Shown here: positions 43,852-52,826 of the stretch, in pieces
How the letters are laid out: the number at the start of each line of letters is the position of its first letter
How positions within the stretch are numbered: position 1 is the first letter of the stretch
Assembly (NCBI GenBank): GCA_965203685.1
Contig: OZ241908.1
Coordinates: 2,666,001-2,730,000 of the forward strand
DNA: 64,000 nucleotides
DNA from: VXYL01 sp965203685
GTDB lineage: Bacteria > Pseudomonadota > Gammaproteobacteria > Pseudomonadales > Azotimanducaceae
Direction of reading: 5' to 3'
Made by a program: the position numbers and the translations under genes
The notes under the pieces: model-generated
Database searches by the model: none
What the model was told of the DNA's origin: nothing
The model's input: the letters and a program-made list of their open reading frames with translations, nothing else

Positions 43852-44739
43852 ATGCGCCTCATCATCGACACGGACATCGCGCTCGGCGCGATCCACGACG
43901 GTCGGCCCCGGGACGTCGACGACGCCTATGCCCTCGTCGCCGCGCTGAACAATCCCGCGATCGACCTCAAAGCCATCACGACCGTGTTTGGCAACGCGCC
44001 GCTGTCCGACACAGATGCCATCGCACGCGAGATCGTCGCGATGAAGGAAAGCGCCGTCCCGGTCGCGACGGGTGCCGCGAGACCGCTTTCGCCGGATGGG
44101 CCGGACACCAACGACGCCGTGGAGTTGATGGCCGATGTGCTCCAGGCCGCCTCGGCGCACATCGCGGCGATCGGACCGCTCACCAACGTCGGACTGCTGG
44201 CGCGGCGCTACCCGGAAAGGCTCGCGAACGCGGCTTCCGTGGTGATTGTCGGCGGACGTACTGCCGGCAACCGGTTCATGCTCCACGGCAAGGGACCGGT
44301 GAATGACTTCAACGTCGAGAACGACATCGAAGCCACTCGCGCCCTGCTCGAACACGGTGTCCCTGTGACAATGGCCGGCTTCGAGTTGACGAGCCAAGTT
44401 GCGCTCGGCGCATCGCACCTCGAGGCGCTCCCGGCCTCTTCGCTGCGCGAGTACTTCCTCGAGCGGACGCGCCCCTGGCTTGCGTACTGGCAGGACACGT
44501 TCCCCGGCGACGACGGATTCCATCCCTGGGACTCCGCGGCCATAGACTGGCTGCTGCATCCCGAGCGCTATGTGCGCGAGGATCGCGGGTGGCGGATCAG
44601 CGTTTCGCCGGATGACCCGGACTCCCACTGGCTCGAAACCGGGCCGCAGCTAGGCGGCAAGCCGGTCACCTTCCTCACCGGGTTCAAGGACGACGGGGCG
44701 GCCGCGCTCGTCGACGACATCGTCCAAAGCACCTACTGA
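43852..44739 (+). CDS. Inosine-uridine preferring nucleoside hydrolase
   Basis: A 295-residue enzyme of the IUNH family. The calcium-binding Asp cluster is split: D6-T7-D8, then an insertion of about 9 residues, then D21-V-D23-D24 (RPRDVDDAYAL) instead of the compact DTDPGxDDAxA. GPLTNVGLLAR, VVIVGGRTAGNRF, DFNVENDIEATRALLEHG and PWDSAAIDWLLHP are family hallmarks. It hydrolyses ribonucleosides to ribose and base, which fits the purine-related NUP gene elsewhere in the window, though the two are not linked. A related insertion is known in some family members. Confidence 0.82.
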   Translation: MRLIIDTDIALGAIHDGRPRDVDDAYALVAALNNPAIDLKAITTVFGNAPLSDTDAIAREIVAMKESAVPVATGAARPLSPDGPDTNDAVELMADVLQAASAHIAAIGPLTNVGLLARRYPERLANAASVVIVGGRTAGNRFMLHGKGPVNDFNVENDIEATRALLEHGVPVTMAGFELTSQVALGASHLEALPASSLREYFLERTRPWLAYWQDTFPGDDGFHPWDSAAIDWLLHPERYVREDRGWRISVSPDDPDSHWLETGPQLGGKPVTFLTGFKDDGAAALVDDIVQSTY

Positions 44740-44819
44740 CCGTCGGCGCCGTTCAAGTGGCGCGCACGGCCAAAACCAAAGCCCGTATGCCATAATCGCC
44801 CTTTCGGCCGGAGGTACCC

Positions 44820-46097
44820 ATGGATCAGACCAACGTTGTCGAGCAAGAGCTTCCGACGGACGCGACGACCACGCCGTCCGCCTACGTACCGTCGTTCCAG
44901 CTTACGAAGGGTCAGCCGCCGCCGTTCGCCCACAACGGCGGGCGCTCCTACATGATGCTCGACCGGGATGGCGATGCCGGCACGGCCGCCGCCACCGAGG
45001 CGGCCTTCGCCCAAGTGGCCGAAGGCACCGGCAATGAAGTCATCGAGATGCTCGAGACCGCACCGCCGGGCCCGATCCAGACCAAGTGGGGACTCGGGTT
45101 CCGCGAGTACGACGAATGCATGGCCTACATCCGCGAGAACAACATCGAGGCTCCGGAAGGCGGCGTAGCGCTACCGTTGCGCTACACCGTCCACGAAGAC
45201 CCGACCTATTCCATCGTCTCGTCCAACGCGCTCTGGCGCGACCCGTCGCGCAAGGCCGATGCCGACGCGATTCGCGCCTACGAGCGCGACCACGGTCGCC
45301 GCAACCTCTACTTCCCGCAGGTGCTCCGCGACGCACGGCGCATGCAGGACTACCACCCGGGGCTCTCGGCCAACAGCCCGGAGTGCATGGACAAGCTCGG
45401 GGTCGCACTCGCGCACCTAGAATCGAAGTGCCGGGACTTCTACGACGCGCACGAGGTTGAGCGCGTCTTCTACATCGAGATCGAGAAGCTACTCCTGGAC
45501 TTCTTCCCCGGCGCTACCGACGCCCTGGTCTACAACCACGACGTGTTCAACAAGGACTACACGGGCGACAGGACGGAAGATCAGGACAACAAGGACCCCG
45601 GCGTGAACCGCGGCTACGCCAACCTCGTCCACAACGACTTGAACGACAACAGCGGCCGCGTGCGCTGCCGCGAGTTGCTGACCCAGAACCTGCGCAACTT
45701 CGGGCGCACCCAGCACTACACCGAGGCCGAAGCCGACGCCAAGATGTCGCGACGGTTCATGTCCATCAACTTGGCGAAGCCGATGGAGACCGTGGGGCAG
45801 AATCCGTTCGTGCTCTGTGCTTGGCCGTCATTCGCCGATCAGCCGTACATCACCAACTATCGGATCTACGACGACCGGGTCGGCGAGACCACGCGCTTCA
45901 CGTATCGGCCGGAGCACGAGTGGTACTGGATTCCGCAACAGAAGAGCACGGAAGTGTCGATGTTGAAGTGCTACGACTCGGTCACCGACGGTTCGGTTTC
46001 GCGTTGGTCCTTCCATACGGCCTGCGTCGATCCCACGGCACCGGCCGATGCGCCGTGCCGGAAGAACGTCGTCGTCCGGTCCTTCGTTTTCTTTTAG
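44820..46097 (+). CDS. CmcJ/AsaB-like oxygenase-family protein
   Basis: A 425-residue protein of the CmcJ/NvfI group, named from cephamycin and fungal natural-product pathways. The characteristic central region is present: DALVYNHDVFNKDY, GYANLVHNDLNDNSGRVRC, and INLAKPMETVGQNPFVLCAW. The C-terminal MLKCYDSVTDGSVSRWSFHT and RKNVVVRSFVFF are also typical. These proteins resemble Fe(II)/2-oxoglutarate hydroxylases, with a putative iron-site His pair in the NHD and VHND motifs. The substrate is unknown. A DUF3604 gene starts 8 bp after its stop. Confidence 0.75.
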   Translation: MDQTNVVEQELPTDATTTPSAYVPSFQLTKGQPPPFAHNGGRSYMMLDRDGDAGTAAATEAAFAQVAEGTGNEVIEMLETAPPGPIQTKWGLGFREYDECMAYIRENNIEAPEGGVALPLRYTVHEDPTYSIVSSNALWRDPSRKADADAIRAYERDHGRRNLYFPQVLRDARRMQDYHPGLSANSPECMDKLGVALAHLESKCRDFYDAHEVERVFYIEIEKLLLDFFPGATDALVYNHDVFNKDYTGDRTEDQDNKDPGVNRGYANLVHNDLNDNSGRVRCRELLTQNLRNFGRTQHYTEAEADAKMSRRFMSINLAKPMETVGQNPFVLCAWPSFADQPYITNYRIYDDRVGETTRFTYRPEHEWYWIPQQKSTEVSMLKCYDSVTDGSVSRWSFHTACVDPTAPADAPCRKNVVVRSFVFF

Positions 46098-46105
46098 GGC
46101 TGCGC

Positions 46106-47995
46106 GTGTTCCGCGCCATCGGAATCGCTGGTGGCGCGGCTCGTGGGCTTGCCCTACTCGCCTCCTTCGGCGCCGCGTTCGGCTACGCGGCGGAGTCCTA
46201 CTCGCCGAATGCCGCGGACGACCATCCGGTCGATGTGTTCTGGGGTGATACGCACGTCCACACCAGCTTCTCGTCCGGTGACGCCTTCGCGCTCGGCAAC
46301 AACACGGTAACGCCGGAAACCGCCTACCGCTTTGCGCGCGGCGAGACCGTGACGGCCGGCAACGGCATGCCGGCGAGAATTCGCCGTCCCCTGGACTTCC
46401 TGGTCATCGCCGACCACGCGGAGGGGATGGGTGTCGCGGCCGGCCTAGCAGCGGCCGGTGCCAAGCGCCGCGATGCCGACTTCGGGGACCGCCTCGGCCA
46501 GGCCTATCGCGACTTCCACGCGCAACCGGAGCAACGGCGGTCCATCTGGCGCCACGTCGTCGACCGCGCCGAGGCGTACAACGAACCGGGTCGGTTCACC
46601 ACCTTCGCGGGATACGAGTGGAGTTCCGGCGGCTCGGTCAACGGCGTTTTCGGCAACCTGCACCGGGTGGTGATCTTCCGCGACGGGCCCGAAGCGACCG
46701 GCGACCTCGTGCCGTTTTCGGCCGCCGATAGCCGCAACCCGGAGGACCTTTGGGCCTACTTGGCCCGTTTTGAGGCCGAAACCGGGGGGCGTGTGCTCGC
46801 GATCCCGCACAATCCCAACCTGAGCAACGGCGAGATGTTCGCCAACCACACTTTCGACGGGAGTACACCGACGGCGGCATGGGCGGAACAGCGTCGCCGG
46901 TTCGAGCCCTTGCTCGAAGTGACGCAACTCAAAGGCGACAGCGAGGCCCATCCCGTGCTGTCGCCTACGGACGAATTTGCGGACTTCGAGACCTGGCACA
47001 GTTGGGCAGGCTACGGCATGGACAGTTCAGGTCATCCGTGCTGCGCTGCGCGGCAGGACCCGAGTTTCACGCATGAGGCATTCCGGGAGCAGAAAGAAGG
47101 TGAATACGCCCGCTCCGCGCTGAAGCGTGGACTGGTGCTCGGTGCCAAGCTCGGGGTCAATCCCTACGCGTTCGGGCTGATCGGCAGCACGGATACGCAT
47201 ACGTCGCTGGCGTCGGCGGACAACGACAACTTCTGGGGCCAGTACCCGAATACGCCGCCGAGCGCGACGCGGCCGACGGATCGGTTTACGCCGTCGTGGA
47301 AGACCCCGTTCCATTGGGAGACCACCGCGTCTGGCTATGCGGCGGTGTGGGCGCACGAGAACACGCGCACATCGCTGTTCGCGGCGCTCGAACGCCGCGA
47401 GGTCTACGCCAGTACCGGGCCTCGGATCACCGTGCGTTTCTTCGGTGGCTGGGATTTCACCGCCGCGGAGGCGCTGGCGCCGAACATCGCCCGTGTCGGC
47501 TATCGCAAAGGAGTCCCGATGGGCGGCGAAATCGCGGCGGCCGAGGGTCGTGCGCCGAGTTTCCTAGTCGGCGCATCGCGCGATCCCGACGGCGCGCACC
47601 TCGATCGCATCCAGATCGTCAAGGGTTGGTTGGACGCCACCGGAGTGGCCCACGAGCAGGTCTACGACGTCGCGCTTTCGGATGGCCGGAAATCCCGCGA
47701 TGGCGACCGTGCCGAGGGACTGGGGTCACGTGTCGCGCCGGTGGGCTCGACCGTCGACGTGGCAGCGGCACGCTACACGAATGCGATCGGCGCGCCTGAG
47801 TTGACGACGGTCTGGCGCGATCCGTCGTTCGATCCGGACCAGCCAGCGTTCTACTACGCCCGCGTGATCGAGATTCCGACGCCGCGTTGGCCGGCGTACG
47901 ACGCCGCCTTTTTCGGGATCGAGCAACTCCCCGATGACGTCGTGGTCGTAACCCAGGAGCGCGCGTACACGTCCCCAATCTGGTATCGGCCTTAG
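46106..47995 (+). CDS. DUF3604 secreted protein (PHP-like)
   Basis: About 629 residues from the GTG at 46106 (AGGG about 6 nt upstream), 8 bp after the CmcJ-like stop. A signal peptide (AIGIAGGAARGLALLASFGAAFGYA) exports it. The DUF3604 domain begins VDVFWGDTHVHTSFSSGDAF, with His residues that fit a PHP metal site, and continues LDFLVIADHAEGMG, GYEWSSGGSVNGVFGNLH and RVLAIPHNPNLSNGEMF. GLIGSTDTHTSLASAD lies near residue 360 and the end is a DUF3604 C-terminal domain. PHP-type proteins are phosphoesterases, but the activity of this family is unproven. It may work with the CmcJ-like product. Confidence 0.82.
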   Translation: MFRAIGIAGGAARGLALLASFGAAFGYAAESYSPNAADDHPVDVFWGDTHVHTSFSSGDAFALGNNTVTPETAYRFARGETVTAGNGMPARIRRPLDFLVIADHAEGMGVAAGLAAAGAKRRDADFGDRLGQAYRDFHAQPEQRRSIWRHVVDRAEAYNEPGRFTTFAGYEWSSGGSVNGVFGNLHRVVIFRDGPEATGDLVPFSAADSRNPEDLWAYLARFEAETGGRVLAIPHNPNLSNGEMFANHTFDGSTPTAAWAEQRRRFEPLLEVTQLKGDSEAHPVLSPTDEFADFETWHSWAGYGMDSSGHPCCAARQDPSFTHEAFREQKEGEYARSALKRGLVLGAKLGVNPYAFGLIGSTDTHTSLASADNDNFWGQYPNTPPSATRPTDRFTPSWKTPFHWETTASGYAAVWAHENTRTSLFAALERREVYASTGPRITVRFFGGWDFTAAEALAPNIARVGYRKGVPMGGEIAAAEGRAPSFLVGASRDPDGAHLDRIQIVKGWLDATGVAHEQVYDVALSDGRKSRDGDRAEGLGSRVAPVGSTVDVAAARYTNAIGAPELTTVWRDPSFDPDQPAFYYARVIEIPTPRWPAYDAAFFGIEQLPDDVVVVTQERAYTSPIWYRP

Positions 47996-48002
47996 TCCGA
48001 CT

Positions 48003-49424
48003 TCAGTTGTCGCCGACGCGGCGCAACTGAATGGCATCGACCGCCGTCTGTGCGAGAACGTCGGAGATCACGACGACACGTCCGTCGGGCGGTACGCCCT
48101 CCCGCTCCCGTAGAACCTTGAGCGCCGTCCGAATCGTCTTCTCGGGGTCGCTGCTAAATGCCGTCCGGTGCGCAAATACGCCCCTGTTCAGCATCAAGCG
48201 CCGCCGCGTCTGGCTCAAGTTCGTGAACGCGAAGATCGGCACGCGTTCAGGTCGGCAGTTGGTCACCGCATCCGCGGTGATCCCGCGCCGCGTGATGACG
48301 ACGATGCCCTCGGCACCGATTGCATCGGCCAGTTGGACCGCGGCGCGCGCCAGGTGCTGCTTGTCGGTGTCGATGGCGAGCGCCTGGTGCAACCCGAAAC
48401 CGCGCTGCCGCTCGCTCGCCTCGGCAATGTTGGCCAACTGCTCGACGCATCGCACCGGGTACTTCCCGATCGCTGTCTCGCCGGAGAGCATGATGGCATC
48501 GACGCCTTCGTAGACGGCATTGGCGACATCGGTGACCTCGGCGCGCGTGGGAATCGGGTTGTCGACCATCGACTCCATCAAGTGGGTGGCGACGATGCAA
48601 CGCTTGCCGAGACGCACGCTGGTCTCAACGAGACGCCGCTGCACGATCGGCAACGCCGCGATGTCGGTCTCGATCCCGAGGTCCCCGCGGGCGACCATGA
48701 CACCGTCCGCCGCCTGGGCGATGTCCGCGGCATTGGCGACGCCCTGCTGGTTCTCGATCTTCGCAACGACCTTCACGGTCCTCGCCCCCTTCGGGCCGAG
48801 CAGGTCCCGCAATTCCGCGATGTCCTCGGGAGCGCGTACGAAGGACAGGGCCACATAGTCGATTTCATGCTCCATGCCGAAGGCGATGTCGTTGCGGTCC
48901 TTCGGCGTGAGCGCGGGAAGGTTGAGCGCGACGCCGGGGAGGTTGACATGCTTTCGGCTGCCGAGCGCGCCGCCGTCAACGACCCGGCATTGCAGGCGCT
49001 TGCCGATGCGCGCGACGACGTCGACATTCAGTAGACCGTTGTCCAGGCGCACACGGTCACCGACACCGACGGCGTCGGGCAGATCTTCGTAGTCCACGGC
49101 GATCGAGGGCGTCGACGAAGCCGTCGTCGTCGGCTGCGGCTCGACGTCCAGGAAGACCGTCTGGCCTGCCGACAGGCGCATCGGCTCCGCCACCACACCC
49201 GTGCGGATCTCCGGCCCTTGGGTATCCAGCATGATCGGGACCGCGTATCGCACCTTGCGATTCAGGGTTTTGACCCAGTTGATGACGCTGGCCGCCTCGT
49301 CGTGCGTCGCATGCGACATGTTCAAGCGAACGATCGACATGCCGGCCTCGTACATTCGTTCGATTGCTGGATACGAGTCCGTCGCCGGGCCGACGGTCGC
49401 GATGATCTTGGTCTTGCGTCGCAT
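48003..49424 (-). CDS. pyk: Pyruvate kinase
   Basis: A 473-residue glycolytic enzyme converting phosphoenolpyruvate and ADP to pyruvate and ATP. Landmarks: MRRKTKIIATVGPATDS, VRLNMSHATHDEAA, MLDTQGPEIRTG (Gln replaces the usual Lys), VKVVAKIENQQGVANAADI with the signature Lys-Ile-Glu, and VMVARGDLGIE. A C-terminal regulatory domain is complete to about 473. It ends 7 bp from the converging DUF3604 gene. A perfect 12-bp hairpin lies upstream of its start. Confidence 0.95.
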   Translation of the reverse strand: MRRKTKIIATVGPATDSYPAIERMYEAGMSIVRLNMSHATHDEAASVINWVKTLNRKVRYAVPIMLDTQGPEIRTGVVAEPMRLSAGQTVFLDVEPQPTTTASSTPSIAVDYEDLPDAVGVGDRVRLDNGLLNVDVVARIGKRLQCRVVDGGALGSRKHVNLPGVALNLPALTPKDRNDIAFGMEHEIDYVALSFVRAPEDIAELRDLLGPKGARTVKVVAKIENQQGVANAADIAQAADGVMVARGDLGIETDIAALPIVQRRLVETSVRLGKRCIVATHLMESMVDNPIPTRAEVTDVANAVYEGVDAIMLSGETAIGKYPVRCVEQLANIAEASERQRGFGLHQALAIDTDKQHLARAAVQLADAIGAEGIVVITRRGITADAVTNCRPERVPIFAFTNLSQTRRRLMLNRGVFAHRTAFSSDPEKTIRTALKVLREREGVPPDGRVVVISDVLAQTAVDAIQLRRVGDN

Positions 49425-49775
49425 GCTTACAACCGTAACACCGCTTGGCGTGGGCTTCGTAACGCGAAGCCCACGCTCCGTCCCGACGGCGATTCAGGGC
49501 CTCGTTCCGTCGGGGCACAAGTTCCCTTTGGCGCTGGCCAGGATCACGATCATGGCTACGGCTCCAGCACCGCCAAGGCGCCTGTGGACGGCAGCACCGG
49601 GTGCGGCCGGTAGCGCTTCATATGGGCCCTCCGGCACCGTCCACCCCGCCGCCTCGAAGTCGAACTCGTCCCAGATCGCGCCGCGCACCCCAACCACTGC
49701 CTTGGTCCATCGGTGTCCCAGCATCCTTCGGGTATGATTCTGTGAGGCGATCAAGCTGCGGCGCAGAGGTTGGGC
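49425..49775. other. Intergenic region with a 12-bp hairpin
   Basis: About 350 bp between divergent pyk and the AAA ATPase gene. A perfect hairpin lies at 49448-49459/49465-49476 (GCGTGGGCTTCG and its complement, 5-base loop), without a T-run, just upstream of pyk. A minus-strand 76-residue frame (49494-49724) has no ribosome binding site and is not annotated as a gene. Confidence 0.45.
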
Positions 49776-50876
49776 TTGTACTCTTCTATAGAGATTTCCG
49801 GGTACCGCGGGTTCGACTCCTTTAGGCTGTCGGGCCTCGGTCGGGTCAATCTGCTTGTCGGCAAGAACAACAGCGGCAAGACGTCCATTCTTGAGTGCAT
49901 TGAGTTCCTTCAGGCGGGAGGCAGCCCTGGCGTGCTCCATTCGATCCTAAGCCGCCGTGGGGAGTCTGAGCTCTGGAGCGCAAGTGGCCGCATGGCCCCG
50001 GCGGTAAAGCACCTCTTTACGGGCCATGACGTCGTGGGGCGGAAACTGACTGTCGCTGGTGAGGAGCGAGATGGGCCGAAAACGCTAAATCACCGCGTCA
50101 CCATGTATTCATTGGCCACGCAAGCCGACGAACTGCCGCCAAACGGCGACCACGATCCGGACGATGAAGAGTTTGAGGAAATGACGCCCTATTCTCTGCA
50201 CGTGGAGTCGCCCTCGCTCCCGGAGTCGTTCAAGACCAAGATGACATCGGATGGCTTGCTGCCCGATTTCCGGTATGTGCGGTCGGCGCCGGCGGCGCGA
50301 CCAACGGCCTTGTTCCTTCGTACGGAAGGAATGACCGTGTCCGACGTGGGCCGGTATTTCTCCGAGGTCGTGCTCACGGATAGGGAAGAGCATGTGGTCA
50401 ACGCTCTCCGGGTAGTTGAGCCGGGGATCGAACGGATCGCCCCTGTTGGGTTCGAGACTCGGCTGCCCGCGAGATCGAGAACCGGCGTGTTCCTGCGCCT
50501 TGCAGATCTCGACGATCGGATTCCGATCGGGAGTTTGGGGGATGGCCTGTGGCGGATGCTTGGTCTGGCTCTGGCGCTTGCGAACTCGGCTGGCGGCGTC
50601 CTGTTGGTCGATGAGATCGACACCGGGTTCCACCACACGGTCATGGAGGATATGTGGCGCATGGTGAGTGAACGGGCGGCGGCGCTTTCGGTGCAGGTTT
50701 TCGCGACGACACACAGTCGGGACTGCTGCGATAGTCTAAGCGTAATCGCTAAACCTGAGCTGATTTCGTCCGGAGACGTCACTATACAAAGGATCGATCA
50801 GGGACGACGGGAGGCAATCCGGTTTAGCAAGGAAGCGATTGTGGCAGCGGCCGAGCGGGGCCTAGAGGTCCGATAG
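49776..50876 (+). CDS. AAA-family ATPase of an OLD/PARIS-like pair
   Basis: About 366 residues from the TTG at 49776 (AGAGG 6 nt upstream; TTG 49770 is an alternative). The Walker A is early, VNLLVGKNNSGKTSILECIEF. A Q-loop-like region and an ABC-type signature (IPIGSLGDGLWRMLGLALAL) follow, then Walker B VLLVDEIDTGFHHTVME and the switch His (VFATTHSRDCCDSL). This architecture is found in ATPases paired with TOPRIM nucleases (OLD, PARIS, Gabija relatives). The next gene, whose TTG directly follows the stop, is a DUF3226 TOPRIM-like protein. A phage-defence role is inferred. Confidence 0.8.
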   Translation: MYSSIEISGYRGFDSFRLSGLGRVNLLVGKNNSGKTSILECIEFLQAGGSPGVLHSILSRRGESELWSASGRMAPAVKHLFTGHDVVGRKLTVAGEERDGPKTLNHRVTMYSLATQADELPPNGDHDPDDEEFEEMTPYSLHVESPSLPESFKTKMTSDGLLPDFRYVRSAPAARPTALFLRTEGMTVSDVGRYFSEVVLTDREEHVVNALRVVEPGIERIAPVGFETRLPARSRTGVFLRLADLDDRIPIGSLGDGLWRMLGLALALANSAGGVLLVDEIDTGFHHTVMEDMWRMVSERAAALSVQVFATTHSRDCCDSLSVIAKPELISSGDVTIQRIDQGRREAIRFSKEAIVAAAERGLEVR

Positions 50877-51518
50877 TTGAGCACTGTCCGAAGAAAGCTC
50901 TTGGTCGAGGGCGGCGCAGACAAACGTGTGATTCCGTATTTGATGGAGGCCAATGGCGTCGAATGGCCAAGAGGCAACGAGCCTGTGATGATCCACGATC
51001 AGGGAAGCGTTGAGGAGATCTTGAGTCCCGGTGTCATTCAGGCAGAGCTCCGAGCGACTGGCCTTGAGGCGTTGGGCGTGGTCGTCGATGCGGATCAGGA
51101 CGCGGGGGCTCGATGGACGGCAGTTAGGGCTTGCTGTCGAGGCGAGTTCAGCGGTCTCCCGGTCGAGATTCCTTCTGGCGGATTGCAGGTGGTGCATGCG
51201 GATGGGCCACGTTTTGGCGTCTGGATCATGCCCGACAACCGGTTTGCCGGGATGCTCGAGGACTTCCTGATCAGCCTGATGCCAGCAGAATCCAAGTCTC
51301 TCTACAGCATGGCACAGGCGTGCGTTGCCAACGCAGCTAACTCGGGAGCCCCGTTCAAGACGACGCATCAGTCGAAGGCCGAACTCCATACGTGGTTGGC
51401 ATGGCAGGACGAACCCGGCAAACAGTTGCACGAGGCGGTCCATCATCGCGTTCTCAACCCCAATATGCCCGAGTCGCGCGGGTTCGTCCGCTGGTTCAGG
51501 CAGCTATTCGAGATGTGA
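50877..51518 (+). CDS. DUF3226 TOPRIM-like protein
   Basis: A 213-residue protein starting at a TTG directly after the ATPase stop, with AGAGGT 7 nt upstream. It opens RRKLLVEGGADKRVIPYLM, which fits the acidic Glu of a TOPRIM fold. The second acidic pair is in LGVVVDADQDAGARW (DxD). Later come WIMPDNRFAGMLEDFLI and the C-terminal KAELHTWLAWQDEPGKQLHE, typical of DUF3226. As in OLD/PARIS systems it would be the effector nuclease controlled by the adjacent ATPase. Confidence 0.75.
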   Translation: MSTVRRKLLVEGGADKRVIPYLMEANGVEWPRGNEPVMIHDQGSVEEILSPGVIQAELRATGLEALGVVVDADQDAGARWTAVRACCRGEFSGLPVEIPSGGLQVVHADGPRFGVWIMPDNRFAGMLEDFLISLMPAESKSLYSMAQACVANAANSGAPFKTTHQSKAELHTWLAWQDEPGKQLHEAVHHRVLNPNMPESRGFVRWFRQLFEM

Positions 51519-51672
51519 CCCATGGCCGGTCCGGCATTGGGACTGTCTTCGAGTTTGCGCGGTTCATGCCGAAGCGCCTCTCGGATGGCCCTCGCTGCCA
51601 TCTAGGTAAATCGACCCCGCGTGCCGCCGTCAGCACCCAGTTCCTTTACAATCCACGCTCCAAGGAGGTCCC

Positions 51673-52722
51673 TTGGAATTCGTTGGCAGCCACATCCTCT
51701 CGGTCGATCAGTTCGAGCGGGACGACATCGACCGGCTGTTCAAGGTCGCCGACGACATGCTTCCGTACGCGCGCCGCCGCCGGATCACGCGCGTGCTCCA
51801 AGGGGCGATCCTCTCGAATATGTTCTTCGAACCCAGCACGCGTACGCGGGTGTCGTTCGGCTGTGCGTTCAACCTGCTTGGGGGCGACGTCCGGGAAACC
51901 ACCGAAGTCAAGGCGTCCGCGCTGGCCAAGGGCGAGTCCCTGCACGACACGGCCCGGGTGCTGTCCGGCTACAGCGACATCATCGTGATGCGCCACCCGG
52001 TCGAGGGTGCGGTTGCCGAGTTCGCATCGGCGTCACGGGTACCCGTGATCAACGGCGGCGACGGCGCCAACGAACATCCAAGCCAGGCCCTACTGGATCT
52101 CTACACGGTGCGGCGGGAGATCGGCGCGCGGGCTGCGCGGCAGGGGGAGACGGCCGGAATCGATGGGCTCCGGATCGCGCTAGTGGGAGACCTGAGATTC
52201 GGCCGCGCTGTGCATTCGCTTCTCAAACTGCTCGCCCTGTTCGACGACGTGTCCGTGCACTTGGTCTCACCGCCTGGACTGGAGGCACCGGACGATGTGA
52301 CGGCGCCGTTGCGCGCCCGCGGACACGCGGTCTCCACCTACCAGGAGTTGGAGGACGGGATCCAGCACGTGGACATCCTTTACGTCACACGTACCCAGGA
52401 GGAGCGCTTCGCGAGCAGCGAGGACGCGGATCGGTACCGCGGACTCTTCAGGGTCAACGAAGAGATCTACACGGAACACTGCGAGCCGAACACCGTGATC
52501 ATGCACCCGCTGCCGCGCGACTCGCGGGCCCAGGCCCAGGAACTCGACGAGGATCTCAATACGAACCCGAACTTGGCCATCTTCCGCCAGACTGACAACG
52601 GCGTCGTGGTGCGCATGGCGCTGTTCGCGATGGTGCTCGACATCGCCGATCAAGTGCACGACCACGCCCAACCGGTGACCTGGTACACGGCCAAGCGCAC
52701 ACCTCGGCGCCCGATCCGTTAA
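51673..52722 (+). CDS. pyrB: Aspartate carbamoyltransferase
   Basis: A 349-residue catalytic chain that makes carbamoyl-aspartate from carbamoyl phosphate and aspartate in pyrimidine synthesis. It starts at a TTG (51673) with a strong AAGGAGG 4-5 nt upstream. The carbamoyl-phosphate site FFEPSTRTRVSFG, KASALAKGESLHDTARVL (the mobile-loop Lys), NGGDGANEHPSQALLDL and MHPLPRDSR are all present. At 349 residues it is longer than E. coli PyrB (about 310), with an extended C-terminus. No pyrI, pyrC or pyrR is adjacent. The repeat element at 52733 lies just after it. Confidence 0.93.
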   Translation: MEFVGSHILSVDQFERDDIDRLFKVADDMLPYARRRRITRVLQGAILSNMFFEPSTRTRVSFGCAFNLLGGDVRETTEVKASALAKGESLHDTARVLSGYSDIIVMRHPVEGAVAEFASASRVPVINGGDGANEHPSQALLDLYTVRREIGARAARQGETAGIDGLRIALVGDLRFGRAVHSLLKLLALFDDVSVHLVSPPGLEAPDDVTAPLRARGHAVSTYQELEDGIQHVDILYVTRTQEERFASSEDADRYRGLFRVNEEIYTEHCEPNTVIMHPLPRDSRAQAQELDEDLNTNPNLAIFRQTDNGVVVRMALFAMVLDIADQVHDHAQPVTWYTAKRTPRRPIR

Positions 52723-52732
52723 CGAGCTTCGC

Positions 52733-52822
52733 GGTGCGCGGACGTCCGCGAACGCCTTGCCGTTCGCGTCCGCCATTTCGGGCTGGTGCAAGGTTCATTG
52801 CGGACGAGGACGTCCGCGCACC
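52733..52822. repeat. Dispersed element with 15-bp terminal inverted repeats (90 bp copy)
   Basis: GGTGCGCGGACGTCC at 52733-52747 and its perfect complement at 52808-52822 are the ends. The left half matches the fragment at 25862-25905. The right half, reversed, matches the copy at 29384-29450. An internal hairpin (CGCGAACG/CGTTCGCG) is present. It sits between the converging pyrB and SAM-adenosyltransferase genes, with no coding capacity, like a miniature transposable element. Confidence 0.7.
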
Positions 52823-52826
52823 CCCG

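Noticed and set aside
49494..49724. Minus-strand 76-residue frame upstream of pyk
   Set aside because: Plausible composition but no ribosome binding site at its ATG and no recognisable family.
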